Below are positions 40,236 through 51,404 of a DNA stretch of 64,000 nucleotides, piece by piece (the first letter of the stretch is position 1; each line of letters starts with the position of its first letter). The translations under genes and the position numbers were made by a program. The stretch comes from Trujillonella endophytica (lineage in GTDB: Bacteria > Actinomycetota > Actinomycetes > Mycobacteriales > Geodermatophilaceae). The stretch spans positions 1,240,001 to 1,304,000 of the forward strand of contig NZ_JABGCI010000001.1 of NCBI RefSeq assembly GCF_019799905.1, written 5' to 3'. Below the pieces are notes generated by a model that worked only from the letters and a program-made list of their open reading frames with translations, did no database searches and was not told the origin of the DNA.

Positions 40236-41731
40236 CGTCCCCCGCCACCCCGCCCCCCGCGACCGGCGTCCGCACCCGCTTCTGCCCGTCGCCGACGGGC
40301 ATGGTGCACGTCGGGCTGCTGCGCACCGCGCTGTTCAACTGGGCGCACGCGCGGCACACCGGCGGCACGTTCGTCTTCCGCATCGAGGACACCGACGCCG
40401 CCCGCGACTCCGAGGACTCCTACCGGCACCTGCTGGACTGCCTGCGCTGGCTGGGCCTGGACTGGGACGAGGGCCCCGAGGTCGGCGGTCCGCACGGGCC
40501 CTACCGGCAGTCCGAGCGGTCCGACGTCTACCGCGAGGTGGCCGCGGAGCTGCTCGCCGCCGGCCACGCCTACGAGTCCTTCTCCACCAACGAGGAGGTC
40601 GACGCGCGGCGGCGGGCGGCCGGGCAGGACCCCAAGCTCGGCTACGACAACGCCGACCGCTCCCTGACCGACGCGCAGAAGGCGGCGTTCCGGGACGAGG
40701 GCCGCCAGCCGGTGCTGCGGCTGCGGATGCCCGACGCCGACCTGGTGTGGACCGACCTGGTCCGCGGTGAGGTGCGCTTCGCCGCCGGGTCGGTGCCGGA
40801 CTTCGTGCTCGTCCGGGGCAACGGCGCGCCGCTCTACCCCTTCGTGAACCCGGTGGACGACGCCCTCATGGGCATCACCGACGTGCTGCGCGGCGAGGAC
40901 CTGCTGCCCTCGACGCCCCGCCAGCTGGCCCTGTACGCGGCGCTGACCGACATCGGCGTCGCGCAGGGCACCCCGCGCTTCGGCCACCTGCCCTACGTGA
41001 CCGGCGAGGGCAACAAGAAGCTGTCCAAGCGCGACCCGCAGTCCAACGCCGACGTCTACCGCGAGCGCGGGTTCCTGCCGGAGGGCTTCGCCAACTACCT
41101 GGCGCTGCTGGGCTGGGCCATCGCCGACGACCGGGACGTCTTCTCCGTGGCCGAGATGGTCGAGGCCTTCGACGTCACCCGGGTGAGCGCCAACCCGGCC
41201 CGCTTCGACCTCAGGAAGGCCGAGGCGATCAACGCCACGCACCTGCGCGCGCTGCCGGCGGAGGAGTTCCTCGCGCAGGTCCGCCCCTTCCTCGCCGGCG
41301 CCGGGCTGGTCGCCGACCCGCCCACCGAGGAGCAGGACCGGGTGCTGCGGGCCATCGCCCCGCTGGCCCAGGAGCGGATGATCGTGCTCTCCGACGCCGT
41401 CGGGCTGCTCGGGTTCCTCTTCACCGACGAGGTGGAGATCGACCCGGCCGCCGCCGCCAAGCAGCTCGCCGGGGACGACGCCGCGGAGGTGCTCGACGCC
41501 GCCACCGCGGCGCTGACCGGCCTGACGGACTGGTCGACCGCCGCCGTCGAGGAGGCCCTGAGGACCGCCCTCGTCGACGGGCTCGGCCGCAAGCCCCGGC
41601 AGGCGTTCGGCCCCGTCCGGGTCGCCGTCAGCGGCCGCACGGTCTCCCCGCCGCTCTACGAGTCCATCGAGCTGCTGGGGCGGGAGCGCACGCTCGCCCG
41701 GCTCGCCGCGGCGCGGGCGCACGGGGGATGA
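40232..41731 (+). CDS. gltX: Glutamyl-tRNA synthetase
   Basis: Class I synthetase, 499 aa. The HIGH-type motif appears as PTGMVHVG near residue 20, and the KMSKS-type loop is KKLSKRD near residue 270. It is probably non-discriminating and charges both tRNA-Glu and tRNA-Gln, since gatCAB is present and no glnS is seen. ATG 40232 overlaps the FAH gene stop, and its own stop overlaps the ATG of a CPBP protease gene. Its substrate tRNA genes lie 1.5 kb downstream. Confidence 0.95.
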   Translation: MTSPATPPPATGVRTRFCPSPTGMVHVGLLRTALFNWAHARHTGGTFVFRIEDTDAARDSEDSYRHLLDCLRWLGLDWDEGPEVGGPHGPYRQSERSDVYREVAAELLAAGHAYESFSTNEEVDARRRAAGQDPKLGYDNADRSLTDAQKAAFRDEGRQPVLRLRMPDADLVWTDLVRGEVRFAAGSVPDFVLVRGNGAPLYPFVNPVDDALMGITDVLRGEDLLPSTPRQLALYAALTDIGVAQGTPRFGHLPYVTGEGNKKLSKRDPQSNADVYRERGFLPEGFANYLALLGWAIADDRDVFSVAEMVEAFDVTRVSANPARFDLRKAEAINATHLRALPAEEFLAQVRPFLAGAGLVADPPTEEQDRVLRAIAPLAQERMIVLSDAVGLLGFLFTDEVEIDPAAAAKQLAGDDAAEVLDAATAALTGLTDWSTAAVEEALRTALVDGLGRKPRQAFGPVRVAVSGRTVSPPLYESIELLGRERTLARLAAARAHGG

Positions 41732-43113
41732 CCTGGGCAGGCGGCCCCGACGGGGCGGACGAGCCCTACACCGGCCCGCCGCCCACGTCGCGCTACGCCG
41801 CCCCACCGCGGGTGCCCGGCGCGCTGCCCGGGCTGCACCCGCCGCTGCCCGGGGGCGGTGACCACGGGCCCGTGCCCTGGCCGCTGGGGCCGGTGGCGAT
41901 GCCGGTCGGGCCGCACACGCCCGGGACCGGGCCGCCGCCGCCCTGGGCGGTGCCCGGCGGGCCCCAGCCCTGGGCGGGGCCACCCGCCGGGCCCGGGCCA
42001 CACGCCGGGCACGGGTTACAGCCCTGGCCCCGGCCACAGCCCGGGTACGGACCGCCCGGCGGCCCTCCGGCCTGGCAGCCAGCGCCGTGGGGACAGCCAC
42101 CGCCGTGGGGACAGCCGCCGGCCTGGGGCGCCCCGCCTCCCTGGGGTGCGCCACCGCCCTGGCTGCTGCCCAAGCCGCTGCCGCACGACGTCCCGACGCC
42201 GTTCCTCCTCGCCATGCGGTCGCGCACCTGGCGCTGGTGGCGGCCGCTGATCGGACTGCTGGTCTTCGCCGGCGCCTACACGGCGGCGCTCGTCGCGGTG
42301 GTCGTCGTCGGCGCCGTCTTCGTCCGCGACTCGGTCGACCTCGAGGGCGTCGACCTCACCGACCCCTGGGTCCTGCTGGTCACCAACCTCAGCCTCGTCG
42401 TCGCGATCCCGGTCGTGTGGCTGTGCTGGGTGGCCGGCCACCAGATGCCGATCGGCTCGTCGGCCTCCGTCCTGGCCCGGCCGCGCTGGCACCTGTTCGG
42501 CCGCTGGGTGCCCCTGGCGTTGCTGAGCATCGGGGTGGGGCTGGTCCTCCAGCTCGCGCTCGGCGCCGCCCTGGACGACGACGCGCAGGTCTCCGGGCCC
42601 ACCAGCTCGTTCGCCCTGCTGGTGGTCCTCGTCCTGCTCACCACGCCCCTGCAGTCGGCGGCCGAGGAGTACGTCTTCCGGGGCTACCTCAGCCAGGCCA
42701 TCGCGGCGTGGGTGGGACGCGAGCGGGCCGGCGCGCTGGTCGCGGCGGTGCTCACCGCGGCGCTGTTCTCGCTGGCGCACCTGCCCGGCGACGTCGTGCT
42801 GTTCCTCGACCGGTTCGCCTTCGGCCTCGCCGCCTCGGCCGTGGTGTGGCTGACCGGCGGCCTGGAGGCGGCGATCGTGCTGCACGCGGTCAACAACGTG
42901 CTCGTGTTCCTGCTGGCCGGCGCGCTGGGTGAGGGCGTGCAGACCGACACGGTGGTCGGCGGCTGGACCGGGCTGCTGGTCCTCGTCCTCGACGTGCTGG
43001 GGATGGCCGCCTACGTGCTGCTCGTCCGGCGGTCGGTCGCCCGCCGCCCGCTCGAGCTGCGCACGCCGGCGCAGGACCTCCGGCCCCTCGCGGCGGCCGG
43101 CGCGCCCCGCTGA
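41728..43113 (+). CDS. CPBP-family intramembrane metalloprotease with Pro/Gly-rich N-terminus
   Basis: 461 aa. Residues 1-155 are a cytoplasmic, low-complexity Pro/Gly/Trp/His-rich stretch with repeated PPWGQPP and GAPPPW units. About eight membrane helices follow, with the CPBP (Abi) motifs [16 protein letters not shown] and HAVNN supplying Glu-Glu, His and His/Asn for a metal-dependent peptidase. Substrate unknown; some members are CAAX-like proteases or bacteriocin-immunity proteins. Its ATG overlaps the stop of gltX. Confidence 0.85.
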   Translation: MTWAGGPDGADEPYTGPPPTSRYAAPPRVPGALPGLHPPLPGGGDHGPVPWPLGPVAMPVGPHTPGTGPPPPWAVPGGPQPWAGPPAGPGPHAGHGLQPWPRPQPGYGPPGGPPAWQPAPWGQPPPWGQPPAWGAPPPWGAPPPWLLPKPLPHDVPTPFLLAMRSRTWRWWRPLIGLLVFAGAYTAALVAVVVVGAVFVRDSVDLEGVDLTDPWVLLVTNLSLVVAIPVVWLCWVAGHQMPIGSSASVLARPRWHLFGRWVPLALLSIGVGLVLQLALGAALDDDAQVSGPTSSFALLVVLVLLTTPLQSAAEEYVFRGYLSQAIAAWVGRERAGALVAAVLTAALFSLAHLPGDVVLFLDRFAFGLAASAVVWLTGGLEAAIVLHAVNNVLVFLLAGALGEGVQTDTVVGGWTGLLVLVLDVLGMAAYVLLVRRSVARRPLELRTPAQDLRPLAAAGAPR

Positions 43114-43147
43114 GGGAGGGGTGCGCGGGCGGCCTCCGGGCGTCGGG

Positions 43148-43153
43148 TATGGT
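43148..43153 (+). promoter_or_regulatory. Putative -10 (TATGGT) of the tRNA-Gln gene
   Basis: TATGGT lies 32 bp before the mature tRNA-Gln 5' end. The -35 is weak. The region 43114-43184 holds no gene. Confidence 0.35.
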
Positions 43154-43184
43154 GGTCACCGCGCCGCGAGGCGTGCACGACCCT

Positions 43185-43256
43185 TGGGGTATGGGGTAAT
43201 TGGCAGCCCGACGGTTTCTGGTTCCGTTAGTCTAGGTTCGAGTCCTGGTACCCCAG
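43185..43256 (+). tRNA. tRNA-Gln (anticodon CTG)
   Basis: 72 nt. The 7-bp acceptor stem pairs TGGGGTA (43185-43191) with TACCCCA (43249-43255). Anticodon CTG at 43218-43220 in loop TTCTGGT; the T-arm contains GGTTCGAGTCC. The anticodon stem has one T-T mismatch at its loop end. CCA is not encoded. Gln-tRNA formation presumably goes through gltX and gatCAB. Confidence 0.93.
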
Positions 43257-43301
43257 CGAGAGCGCTGTTCCCCGGAACGGCGCCCTCACGCACCACTGCA
43301 C

Positions 43302-43374
43302 GGCCCCGTCGTCTAGCGGCCCAGGACGCCGCCCTCTCACGGCGGTAGCGAGGGTTCGAATCCCTTCGGGGCTA
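43302..43374 (+). tRNA. tRNA-Glu (anticodon CTC), copy 1
   Basis: 73 nt. Acceptor GGCCCCG (43302-43308) pairs with CGGGGCT (43367-43373), one G-T pair. Anticodon CTC at 43336-43338 in loop CTCTCAC, closed by CCGCC/GGCGG. The T-arm has GGGTTCGAATCCC. CCA is not encoded. Followed 6 nt later by its terminator. Confidence 0.96.
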
Positions 43375-43380
43375 CGCGCA

Positions 43381-43414
43381 CGAGAGCCCCCGGCCTCCCG
43401 GCCGGGGGCTCTCG
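43381..43414 (+). terminator. tRNA-Glu copy 1 terminator
   Basis: 15-bp perfect stem CGAGAGCCCCCGGCC (43381-43395) with 43400-43414 and a 4-nt loop TCCC. Confidence 0.8.
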
Positions 43415-43471
43415 CCGTCCCGGGACCCCCGCGGCGGTGCGTGCCGCGGGCATGGCAAAATGGCGCTGCAC

Positions 43472-43544
43472 GGCCCCGTCGTCTAGCGGCCCAGGACGCC
43501 GCCCTCTCACGGCGGTAGCGAGGGTTCGAATCCCTTCGGGGCTA
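43472..43544 (+). tRNA. tRNA-Glu (anticodon CTC), copy 2
   Basis: 73 nt, identical base for base to copy 1, 170 bp downstream. Anticodon CTC at 43506-43508. A CAAAAT hexamer at 43456-43461 in the linker may give it its own promoter. Confidence 0.96.
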
Positions 43545-43550
43545 CGCGCA

Positions 43551-43584
43551 CGAGAGCCCCCGGTCCCCGGACCGGGGGCTCTCG
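43551..43584 (+). terminator. tRNA-Glu copy 2 terminator
   Basis: Stem CGAGAGCCCCCGGTC (43551-43565) with GACCGGGGGCTCTCG (43570-43584), 15 bp, loop CCCG. Covariant with the copy 1 terminator. Confidence 0.8.
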
Positions 43585-43691
43585 CCGTCCCGGGCGGCCG
43601 GACGGGGGCCGGGACAGGCGGCTGACCAGCGACGGGTCTACCGTCGTCCTCCGTCGCCGCCCGGAAGGGGTAGCAGGAGGGCGGGAGCTCA

Positions 43692-44804
43692 GTGATCCGC
43701 ACGAGTCGTCGGCTGGCCGACGGCCGGGAGATCGTCTACTACGACACCGACGGGTCGACCGTGGCCCACGATGGCCCCGCCGCCGCTCACGATGCCGTCG
43801 ACGGACGTGACCTCCCCCCGGTGAGCACGCACTCGCAGCGGCGCTGGGACGCGCTGCAGGGCGAGTGGGTGGTCTACGCCGCGCACCGGCAGACACGGAC
43901 GTTCCTCCCGCCCGCCGACGAGTGCCCGCTGTGCCCGACCCGGCCCGGCCGCCCGGCGACGGAGGTCCCCGAGGCCGACTACCAGGTCGTCGTCTTCGAG
44001 AACCGGTTCCCGTCGCTGGCCACGGCGGTCGACCCCGACGTGCCGCCCACCGCGCCCGGGGCCCCGTACGCGCAGCTGCGGCCGGGCTTCGGCCGGTGCG
44101 AGGTGGTCGTCTTCACCAGCGACCACGACCGCGCGCCCGCCGACCTCACCCCGGAGCGCCTGCGCCTGCTGGTCGACGTGTGGGCCGACCGCACCGCGGC
44201 CCTGGCCGCCATCGACGGGGTCGAGTACGTCTTCCCCTTCGAGAACCACGGCGAGGAGATCGGGGTGACGCTGGGCCACCCGCACGGGCAGGTCTACGCC
44301 TATCCGTTCCTGCCGCCGCGGGCCGAGCGGATCCTGACCTCGATCGAGCGGCACCGTGCCGCGACCGGCGGGGACCTGTTCGCCGAGGTCGTCGCCGCGG
44401 AGCGCGGCGGTCCGCGCGTGGTCGCCACCAACGAGCACTGGACGGCGTTCGTGCCGGCCGCCGCCCGGTGGCCCTACGAGCTCCAGCTCTACCCGCACCG
44501 GCGGGTGCCGGACCTGCCGGCGCTGACCGGCGACGAGCGGGACGCGCTGGCGAGCGCCCTCAGGGACGCGCTCGGCCGCTTCGCGCACCGCTTCGACGAG
44601 CCGATGAACTACATCGCCGCCTGGAACCAGGCGCCGGTCCGGCGCGGGCGGGACGACTGGTGGCTGCACCTGCAGCTGTTCAGCCTGCGGCGCGCCCCGG
44701 GGAAGCTGAAGTACCTGGCCGGCTCGGAGTCGGGCATGGGCGCCTTCATCAGCGACACCACCCCGGAGGACGTCGCGCAGCAGCTGCGGGACACGACGTG
44801 GTGA
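43692..44804 (+). CDS. galT: Galactose-1-phosphate uridylyltransferase
   Basis: HIT-superfamily transferase of the Leloir pathway, exchanging UMP between UDP-glucose and galactose 1-phosphate. 370 aa. The active-site motif is GHPHGQVYAY (around residue 195), preceded by FPFENHGEEIGVTL; a metal site CPLCP is near residue 80 and WELHLQLF-type WWLHLQLF near 325. GTG 43692 has GGGAG 4 nt upstream, with a TACCGT box at 43639-43644. First gene of galT-galK-symporter, coupled to galK by GTGA. Confidence 0.95.
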   Translation: MIRTSRRLADGREIVYYDTDGSTVAHDGPAAAHDAVDGRDLPPVSTHSQRRWDALQGEWVVYAAHRQTRTFLPPADECPLCPTRPGRPATEVPEADYQVVVFENRFPSLATAVDPDVPPTAPGAPYAQLRPGFGRCEVVVFTSDHDRAPADLTPERLRLLVDVWADRTAALAAIDGVEYVFPFENHGEEIGVTLGHPHGQVYAYPFLPPRAERILTSIERHRAATGGDLFAEVVAAERGGPRVVATNEHWTAFVPAAARWPYELQLYPHRRVPDLPALTGDERDALASALRDALGRFAHRFDEPMNYIAAWNQAPVRRGRDDWWLHLQLFSLRRAPGKLKYLAGSESGMGAFISDTTPEDVAQQLRDTTW

Positions 44805-45970
44805 CCCCCGACGCCGAGCTCGGCGCCGCGGCCCGTGCCGCCTTCGCCACGGCCTTCGACGCCGAGCCCGAGGGCGTATGGGCGGCGCCCGGACGGGTCA
44901 ACGTCATCGGCGAGCACACCGACTACAACGAGGGCTTCGTGCTGCCCGTGGCGCTGGGGCAGACCACCCGGGCGGCGGTGGCCCGCCGCGCCGACGGCCG
45001 GGTCGCGCTGGTCTCGGCGCAGCACCCGGACCAGCGGGTCGAGCTGCCCCTCGCCGATCTGGCACCCGGCAACCCGGGGGGCTGGGCCGGCTACCCGGCC
45101 GGCGTGGTGCAGGCGCTGCGCGAGCGCGTCCCGGGCGGGGTGAGCGTGCTGGTCGACGGCGACGTGCCCGCCGGGATGGGGCTGTCGTCGTCGGCGGCGC
45201 TGTCGTGCTCGGTGGCGCTCGCGCTGCGCGACCTGGCCGCGCCGGAGCTGGGCCTCGCCGACCTGGTCGACGTCGCCCGCTCCGCCGAGAACGACTTCGT
45301 CGGGGCGCCGACGGGCATCCTGGACCAGTCGGCGTCGCTGCTGTGCACCGCCGGGAGCGCGCTGTTCCTCGACACCCGCGACCGCAGCACCGAGCAGGTG
45401 CCGCTGGACCTGGCGGCGGCCGGTCTCGTCCTGCTGGTCGTGGACACCGGGACGACGCACAGCCACGCCACCGGCGGCTACGGCGACCGCCGCCGGGAGT
45501 GTGCGCTGGCCGCGGAGCGTCTCGGGGTGCCCGCGCTGCGCGACGTCCCCGACGTCGCCGCCCTCGCCCCCCTCGACGACGGCACCGAGGACGGCGCACT
45601 GCTGCTGCGCCGCGCCCGGCACGTGGTGACCGAGGACGCCCGCGTGCTGGAGGTCGTGGCGCTGCTGCGCGGGTCCGGCGACCCGCGCGCGATCGGCCCG
45701 GTGTTGACCGCCGGCCACGACTCGCTGCGCGACGACTTCCAGATCTCGACGCCGGAGCTGGACGCCTGCGTCGAGGCCGCCCTGGAGGCCGGGGCCGCCG
45801 GCGCCCGCATGGTCGGCGGCGGCTTCGGCGGCAGCGCGATCGTGCTGGTCGAGGCGGCGTCCGTCGATCGGGTGACCGACGTGATCACGAGCCGCTTCGG
45901 GGCAGAGGGGTTCGGGGCGCCCCGGACCTCCCTCGCCGTGCCGTCCCCGGGCGCCCGCCGGCTCGCCTGA
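44801..45970 (+). CDS. galK: Galactokinase
   Basis: GHMP-family kinase that phosphorylates galactose at C1, 389 aa. Motif 1 GRVNVIGEHTDYNEGFVLP near residue 32; ATP-binding motif 2 GLSSSAALS near 127; motif 3 MVGGGFGGSAIVLV near 340. Two adjacent GTG codons (44798 and 44801) could start it; 44801 overlaps the galT stop. Second gene of the cluster. Confidence 0.95.
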   Translation: MTPDAELGAAARAAFATAFDAEPEGVWAAPGRVNVIGEHTDYNEGFVLPVALGQTTRAAVARRADGRVALVSAQHPDQRVELPLADLAPGNPGGWAGYPAGVVQALRERVPGGVSVLVDGDVPAGMGLSSSAALSCSVALALRDLAAPELGLADLVDVARSAENDFVGAPTGILDQSASLLCTAGSALFLDTRDRSTEQVPLDLAAAGLVLLVVDTGTTHSHATGGYGDRRRECALAAERLGVPALRDVPDVAALAPLDDGTEDGALLLRRARHVVTEDARVLEVVALLRGSGDPRAIGPVLTAGHDSLRDDFQISTPELDACVEAALEAGAAGARMVGGGFGGSAIVLVEAASVDRVTDVITSRFGAEGFGAPRTSLAVPSPGARRLA

Positions 45971-45996
45971 GCCCCCCCGAGACAACGGAGGTCCGC

Positions 45997-47676
45997 GTGG
46001 ACGAGCTGCGCCTCGACGCGAACTGGGTCGACTACCTGCTGGTGGCCGCCTACTTCGCCGTCGTCCTGATGATCGGCTACGCCGCGAAACGGCGGGTGTC
46101 CGACAGCCTGGACTTCTTCCTGTCCGGCCGGTCGCTGCCCGCCTGGGTCACCGGCCTGGCGTTCGTCTCGGCCAACCTCGGCGCGGTCGAGATCATCGGC
46201 ATGTCCGCCAACGGCGCCCAGTACGGCATGCCGACGATGCACTACTTCTGGATCGGCGCGGTCCCGGCGATGCTCTTCCTGGGCATCGTCATGATGCCCT
46301 TCTACTACGGGTCGAAGGTGCGCAGCGTCCCGGAGTTCATGCGGCGCCGGTTCGGCACCGGGGCGCACCTGGTCAACGCGCTGAGCTTCGCGATCGCCCA
46401 GATCCTGATCGCCGGGATCAACCTGTTCCTGCTGGCCAAGATCGTCGAGCTGCTGCTGGGCTGGCCCCTGTGGCTGGCCCTGATCGTGGCCGCCGCCGTC
46501 GTCCTCAGCTACATCACCTTCGGCGGTCTGTCCGCGGCGATCTACAACGAGGTGCTGCAGTTCTTCGTCATCGTGGCCGCGCTGCTGCCGCTGACGCTCA
46601 TCGGCCTGCACAAGGTCGGCGGCGTCGACGGGCTGATCGACAAGGTGAGCGCCGCCGACGACGAGCAGCTGAGGTCCTGGCCCGGCACCCAGCTGTCCAC
46701 CTTCGACAACCCGGTGCTGTCGGTCATCGGCATCGTCTTCGGCCTCGGCTTCGTGCTCTCGTTCGGCTACTGGACGACGAACTTCGTCGAGGTGCAGCGG
46801 GCGATGGCGACCAAGTCGATGTCGGCGGCGCGGAGCACCCCGATCATCGGCGCCTTCCCCAAGATGTTCGTGCCGTTCATCGTGGTGGTCCCGGGCATGA
46901 TCGCCGGCGTCCTCGTCCAGGACGTGATCGACGCGAAGGCCGCCCAGGACCCCGAGTTCGAGTACAACAACGCCATCCTCGGCCTCATCGCCGACACGCT
47001 GCCCAACGGCCTGCTGGGCATCGCGATCGCCGGCCTGCTCGCCGCCTTCATGGCCGGCATGGCGGCCAACATCTCGGCCTTCAACACGGTCTTCAGCTAC
47101 GACCTGTGGCAGCAGTACGTGAAGAAGGACCGGCCGGACGGCTACTACCTGAAGGTCGGCCGGTGGGCGACGGTCGGCGCCACGGTCACCGCCATCGGGA
47201 CGGCGATCATCGCCTCGGGCTACCAGAACCTGATGGACTACCTGCAGACGCTGTTCGGGTTCTTCAACGCCCCCCTGTTCGCCACGTTCATCCTCGGCAT
47301 GTTCTGGAAGCGGATGACGCCGACCGCGGGCTGGGCCGGCCTGGTGTCGGGCACGCTCGCCGCGGTGCTCGTGGCGCTGTTCAGCGAGGACGCGTTCGGG
47401 ACGGCCTCGCTGGGCGTGATCCCGCTCGGCGGCCAGGGCGCGAGCTTCATCGCCGCCAGCGCGGCGTTCGTCGTCGACATCCTGGTGAGCGTCGCGGTCA
47501 CGATGGTGACCCGGCCCAAGCCGGTCCACGAGCTCGCCGGGCTGGTCTACAGCGAGACGCCCAAGGAGGTGCGCACCGATCCCGACGCGCACCGGCTGCC
47601 CTGGTACCAGTCGCCGGTGCCGCTGGCCGGCATCGCCCTGGTCATGGTCATCGCCCTCAACGTCATCTTCCGATGA
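45997..47676 (+). CDS. Sodium:solute symporter (SSS/SLC5), probable galactose transporter
   Basis: 559 aa with about 14 membrane helices, of the SLC5 family: DFFLSGRSLPAWVTGLAFVSANLGAVEIIG at TM1-2, and WRFG-like TM8 with GMAANISAFNTVFSYDLWQQYV. GTG 45997 has ACGGAGG upstream. It follows galK by 26 bp, and the family includes sodium/galactose carriers, so sodium-driven galactose uptake is likely, though the sugar is inferred from context. A small membrane protein gene follows at once. Confidence 0.88.
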   Translation: MDELRLDANWVDYLLVAAYFAVVLMIGYAAKRRVSDSLDFFLSGRSLPAWVTGLAFVSANLGAVEIIGMSANGAQYGMPTMHYFWIGAVPAMLFLGIVMMPFYYGSKVRSVPEFMRRRFGTGAHLVNALSFAIAQILIAGINLFLLAKIVELLLGWPLWLALIVAAAVVLSYITFGGLSAAIYNEVLQFFVIVAALLPLTLIGLHKVGGVDGLIDKVSAADDEQLRSWPGTQLSTFDNPVLSVIGIVFGLGFVLSFGYWTTNFVEVQRAMATKSMSAARSTPIIGAFPKMFVPFIVVVPGMIAGVLVQDVIDAKAAQDPEFEYNNAILGLIADTLPNGLLGIAIAGLLAAFMAGMAANISAFNTVFSYDLWQQYVKKDRPDGYYLKVGRWATVGATVTAIGTAIIASGYQNLMDYLQTLFGFFNAPLFATFILGMFWKRMTPTAGWAGLVSGTLAAVLVALFSEDAFGTASLGVIPLGGQGASFIAASAAFVVDILVSVAVTMVTRPKPVHELAGLVYSETPKEVRTDPDAHRLPWYQSPVPLAGIALVMVIALNVIFR

Positions 47677-47693
47677 GCACCCAGGAGCCCCCG

Positions 47694-48008
47694 ATGAGCA
47701 GTCCCGGCACCGGCACCGGCGACCCGTCCGCGCGCAAGCACTCCGCGGGAGCCTTCGACGTCCGCAACGTCATCGCCGCGCTGATCGGCTTCTACGGCGT
47801 CGTCCTGACCGTCTACGGCCTGGTCGACTCGGGCGAGGCCCACGACAAGACGGGCGGCGTCGACGCCAACCTGTGGTCGGGGATCGCGATGATCGTCGTC
47901 GCCGCGGGGTTCGCGCTGTGGTCGCGGCTGCGGCCGATCGTCGTCGACCCGACGCCCACGGCGGGCGAGGGTGTCGACGACGGCTCGGGCACGGCGGCCG
48001 GCCACTAG
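47694..48008 (+). CDS. Small two-TM protein paired with the SSS symporter
   Basis: 104 aa. Two hydrophobic helices (VIAALIGFYGVVLTVYGLV and LWSGIAMIVVAAGFALWS) between a polar Ser/Gly N-terminus and an acidic C-terminus. Two in-frame ATGs: 47673, overlapping the symporter stop (ATGA), and 47694, with AGGAG 6 nt upstream; I use the latter, and the former would add 7 residues. It lies directly behind the symporter gene, like the small partner subunits known for some SSS transporters (DUF3311-type), but the sequence does not show that domain. Confidence 0.7.
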   Translation: MSSPGTGTGDPSARKHSAGAFDVRNVIAALIGFYGVVLTVYGLVDSGEAHDKTGGVDANLWSGIAMIVVAAGFALWSRLRPIVVDPTPTAGEGVDDGSGTAAGH

Positions 48009-49111
48009 GCCGGCAGGACCGTCACCGGCACCCGCTGGACCAGGTTGTTGGCCATGCCCTGCCGGTTCCACTCCTGCTCCAGCGGCTGGGTGTCCCCGGC
48101 CTCGTCGGTGGCGCGGGCGAGGAGCTCGCAGCGCCCCGGCGACGCGGTCCAGTCGGCCGTCCACGCCCGCCAGGCGTACGGGTGCGCCGGGTCGGCCGGA
48201 GCGAGCTCGGCGTCGGTCCACGCACGGCCGCCGTCGGTGCTCACCTCCACGCGGGCGACCGGCGCCCGGCCCGACCAGGCACGGCCGCACAGCCGGACGG
48301 GGCCGGCGCGCAGGAAGCGTTCCCGCGTCATGAAGTCCGGCCAGCCGGGCGGGGCGACCAGGGCGCGCGGACGGATCCGCTCGACCGGCGTCCCGGGGTC
48401 GCCGGGGTCGGTCTTCAGCCGGTAGGCGACGGCGTTCTGGAAGCCCTCGAAGGGCTCCTCCAGGACCTCGATCCGGGTCAGCCACTTCACCTGCGCCATG
48501 CCGTACCACCCGGGCACCACCAGCCGGACCGGAGCACCGTGCTGCGGGGGGAGGGGCGACCCGCCCATCTCCCACGCGAGCAGGACGTCGGGGCGCAGGG
48601 CCTCGGCGAGCGGCAGCGCGCGGGCGTAGTCCTGTTCCACGCCGCGCTCCACGCCGTGGTCGGAGCCGGTGAAGACGACGTCGACCGCGCCGGGGGAGAC
48701 CCCGGCCTCGCCCAGCAGCGCGGCCAGCGGGGTGCCCGTCCACGTCGCCGTGCCCACGGCCTCGAGCAGCCAGGGCTGGCTGACCGGCCGCGGCTCCAGC
48801 CGGGCCCGGCCGTTGCCGGCGCACTCCAGCGTGACCCGGGTGCTCAGCGCAGGCCGGGCCCGCAGGGCGGTGAGGTCCAGGGTGAGCGGCCGGTCGACGG
48901 CGCCCGTGACCTCCAGGCGCCAGCCGTCGGCGTCGACCGCGGGGATGTCGTAGTGCGTGAGCACGTAGTGCAGGCCCGGCGGCGTGACGTCGTAGCGGAG
49001 TGCCTCCAGCGGCAGCCCGTGGTTGCGGGTCGCCAGGGCCAGCTCGTCGAGGCCGATGCCCTCGCCGGGCTCGGCGATGCGGGCACGGCTGCGTGTCCCG
49101 GTGTCGGTCAT
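48005..49111 (-). CDS. Sulfite-oxidase-like molybdopterin oxidoreductase
   Basis: 368 aa. Sulfite oxidase superfamily Mo-pterin domain ([34 protein letters not shown] near the N-terminus), the molybdenum-ligand cysteine in TLECAGNGR (around residue 96), [20 protein letters not shown], and a C-terminal dimerisation domain. No heme domain and no signal peptide or Tat motif, so it is probably cytoplasmic. Substrate not determined. Its stop overlaps that of the small symporter-associated gene. Confidence 0.85.
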   Translation of the reverse strand: MTDTGTRSRARIAEPGEGIGLDELALATRNHGLPLEALRYDVTPPGLHYVLTHYDIPAVDADGWRLEVTGAVDRPLTLDLTALRARPALSTRVTLECAGNGRARLEPRPVSQPWLLEAVGTATWTGTPLAALLGEAGVSPGAVDVVFTGSDHGVERGVEQDYARALPLAEALRPDVLLAWEMGGSPLPPQHGAPVRLVVPGWYGMAQVKWLTRIEVLEEPFEGFQNAVAYRLKTDPGDPGTPVERIRPRALVAPPGWPDFMTRERFLRAGPVRLCGRAWSGRAPVARVEVSTDGGRAWTDAELAPADPAHPYAWRAWTADWTASPGRCELLARATDEAGDTQPLEQEWNRQGMANNLVQRVPVTVLPA

Positions 49112-49184
49112 GCGGCGTGTGTACGCCCGCTGCCCCGGGACGGGAAGGGGAGTTGGTCGCCGGCCGGGTCGGCTCTGCGGCGGG

Positions 49185-49886
49185 TCAGCGCGCGGCGCGG
49201 CCGATCGCGCCGGCGGCCTCGAGGACCGCGCTGACGACCTCGGCGGCGGGCCGCCGGCCCAGCCGCTCGACCGGTCCGCTGATCGACACCGCGCCGAGGA
49301 CGCCGCCAGTGGCGTCGCGCACGGGGGCCGACAACGACGCGACGCCCGGCTCGCGCTCGGCGACGCTGTGCGCCCAGCCGCGCCGGCGGACGTCGAGCAG
49401 CGTGCGCGCGGTGAAGCTGGCCGACGGCAGCAGCGGCGTCACCTCCTCGACGGGGGCGAAGGCCAGCAGCGCGTGCGCGGCCGACCCGGCCGTCATGGGG
49501 AGGCGGGCGCCGACCGGCACGGTGTCGCGCAGGCCGTGCGCGCGCTCGGCGGCCGCGATGCACACGCGCGAGGCGCCGTCGCGCACGTAGAACTGCGCGC
49601 TCTCGCCGCTGGTGTCGCGCAGCGAGACGAGGTGCCGGCCGGCCACGTCGCCCAGGTCGGCGCCGCTGCGGCCGAGCTCGGCCAGCCCGGGGCCCGGGGT
49701 CCAGGCCCCCGCGGGGGTGCGGCGGACCAGCCGGTGTCCCTCGAGGGCGACCGCCAGCCGGTGCGCGGTGGCCCGGGGCAGTCCGGTCCGCGCGACCAGC
49801 TCGGCGAGGGTGGCCGGTTCGTCGGCCACCGCGCGGAGGATCGCGACGGCTTTGTCCAGCACGGCAACGGGGTTAGGCTGTCCCAC
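49185..49886 (-). CDS. ndgR: IclR-family regulator, NdgR/LtbR type
   Basis: 233 aa from GTG 49886. N-terminal winged HTH ([41 protein letters not shown]), then the IclR effector domain with [24 protein letters not shown] [15 protein letters not shown] and [11 protein letters not shown]. These segments match the actinobacterial NdgR/LtbR regulators that sit divergent from leuCD and control leucine synthesis; the divergent position here, 88 bp from leuC, is the same. A longer frame to 49958 starts inside the intergenic region. Confidence 0.88.
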   Translation of the reverse strand: MGQPNPVAVLDKAVAILRAVADEPATLAELVARTGLPRATAHRLAVALEGHRLVRRTPAGAWTPGPGLAELGRSGADLGDVAGRHLVSLRDTSGESAQFYVRDGASRVCIAAAERAHGLRDTVPVGARLPMTAGSAAHALLAFAPVEEVTPLLPSASFTARTLLDVRRRGWAHSVAEREPGVASLSAPVRDATGGVLGAVSISGPVERLGRRPAAEVVSAVLEAAGAIGRAAR

Positions 49887-49974
49887 ACAGCAATACTTGC
49901 ATCCCACTGCGTGAGAATCCAGCGGGAGGCGGCCCCGAGCCGCCGTCCCGAGCCCCACCGGGAGAGGAACACCC

Positions 49975-51387
<1,413 letters not shown>

Positions 51388-51404
51388 CCGCTGGAGCCCT
51401 CGAC

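Larger units (their letters stand above)
43296..43594 (+). repeat. Duplicated tRNA-Glu/terminator cassette
   Basis: Copy 1 (43296-43424) and copy 2 (43466-43594) are 129 bp and offset by 170 bp. They are identical except for four positions in the terminator; two of these are a compensating C-G to T-A change in the stem and the others are in the loop. Between the copies is a unique 41-bp linker. Confidence 0.9.

Noticed and set aside
43114..43184. A further tRNA or small RNA gene before tRNA-Gln
   Set aside because: No cloverleaf or strong hairpin could be drawn in this stretch.
49887..49974. A leucine leader peptide and attenuator before leuC
   Set aside because: No short ORF with Leu codons and no T-run hairpin; the divergent IclR regulator is the more likely control.
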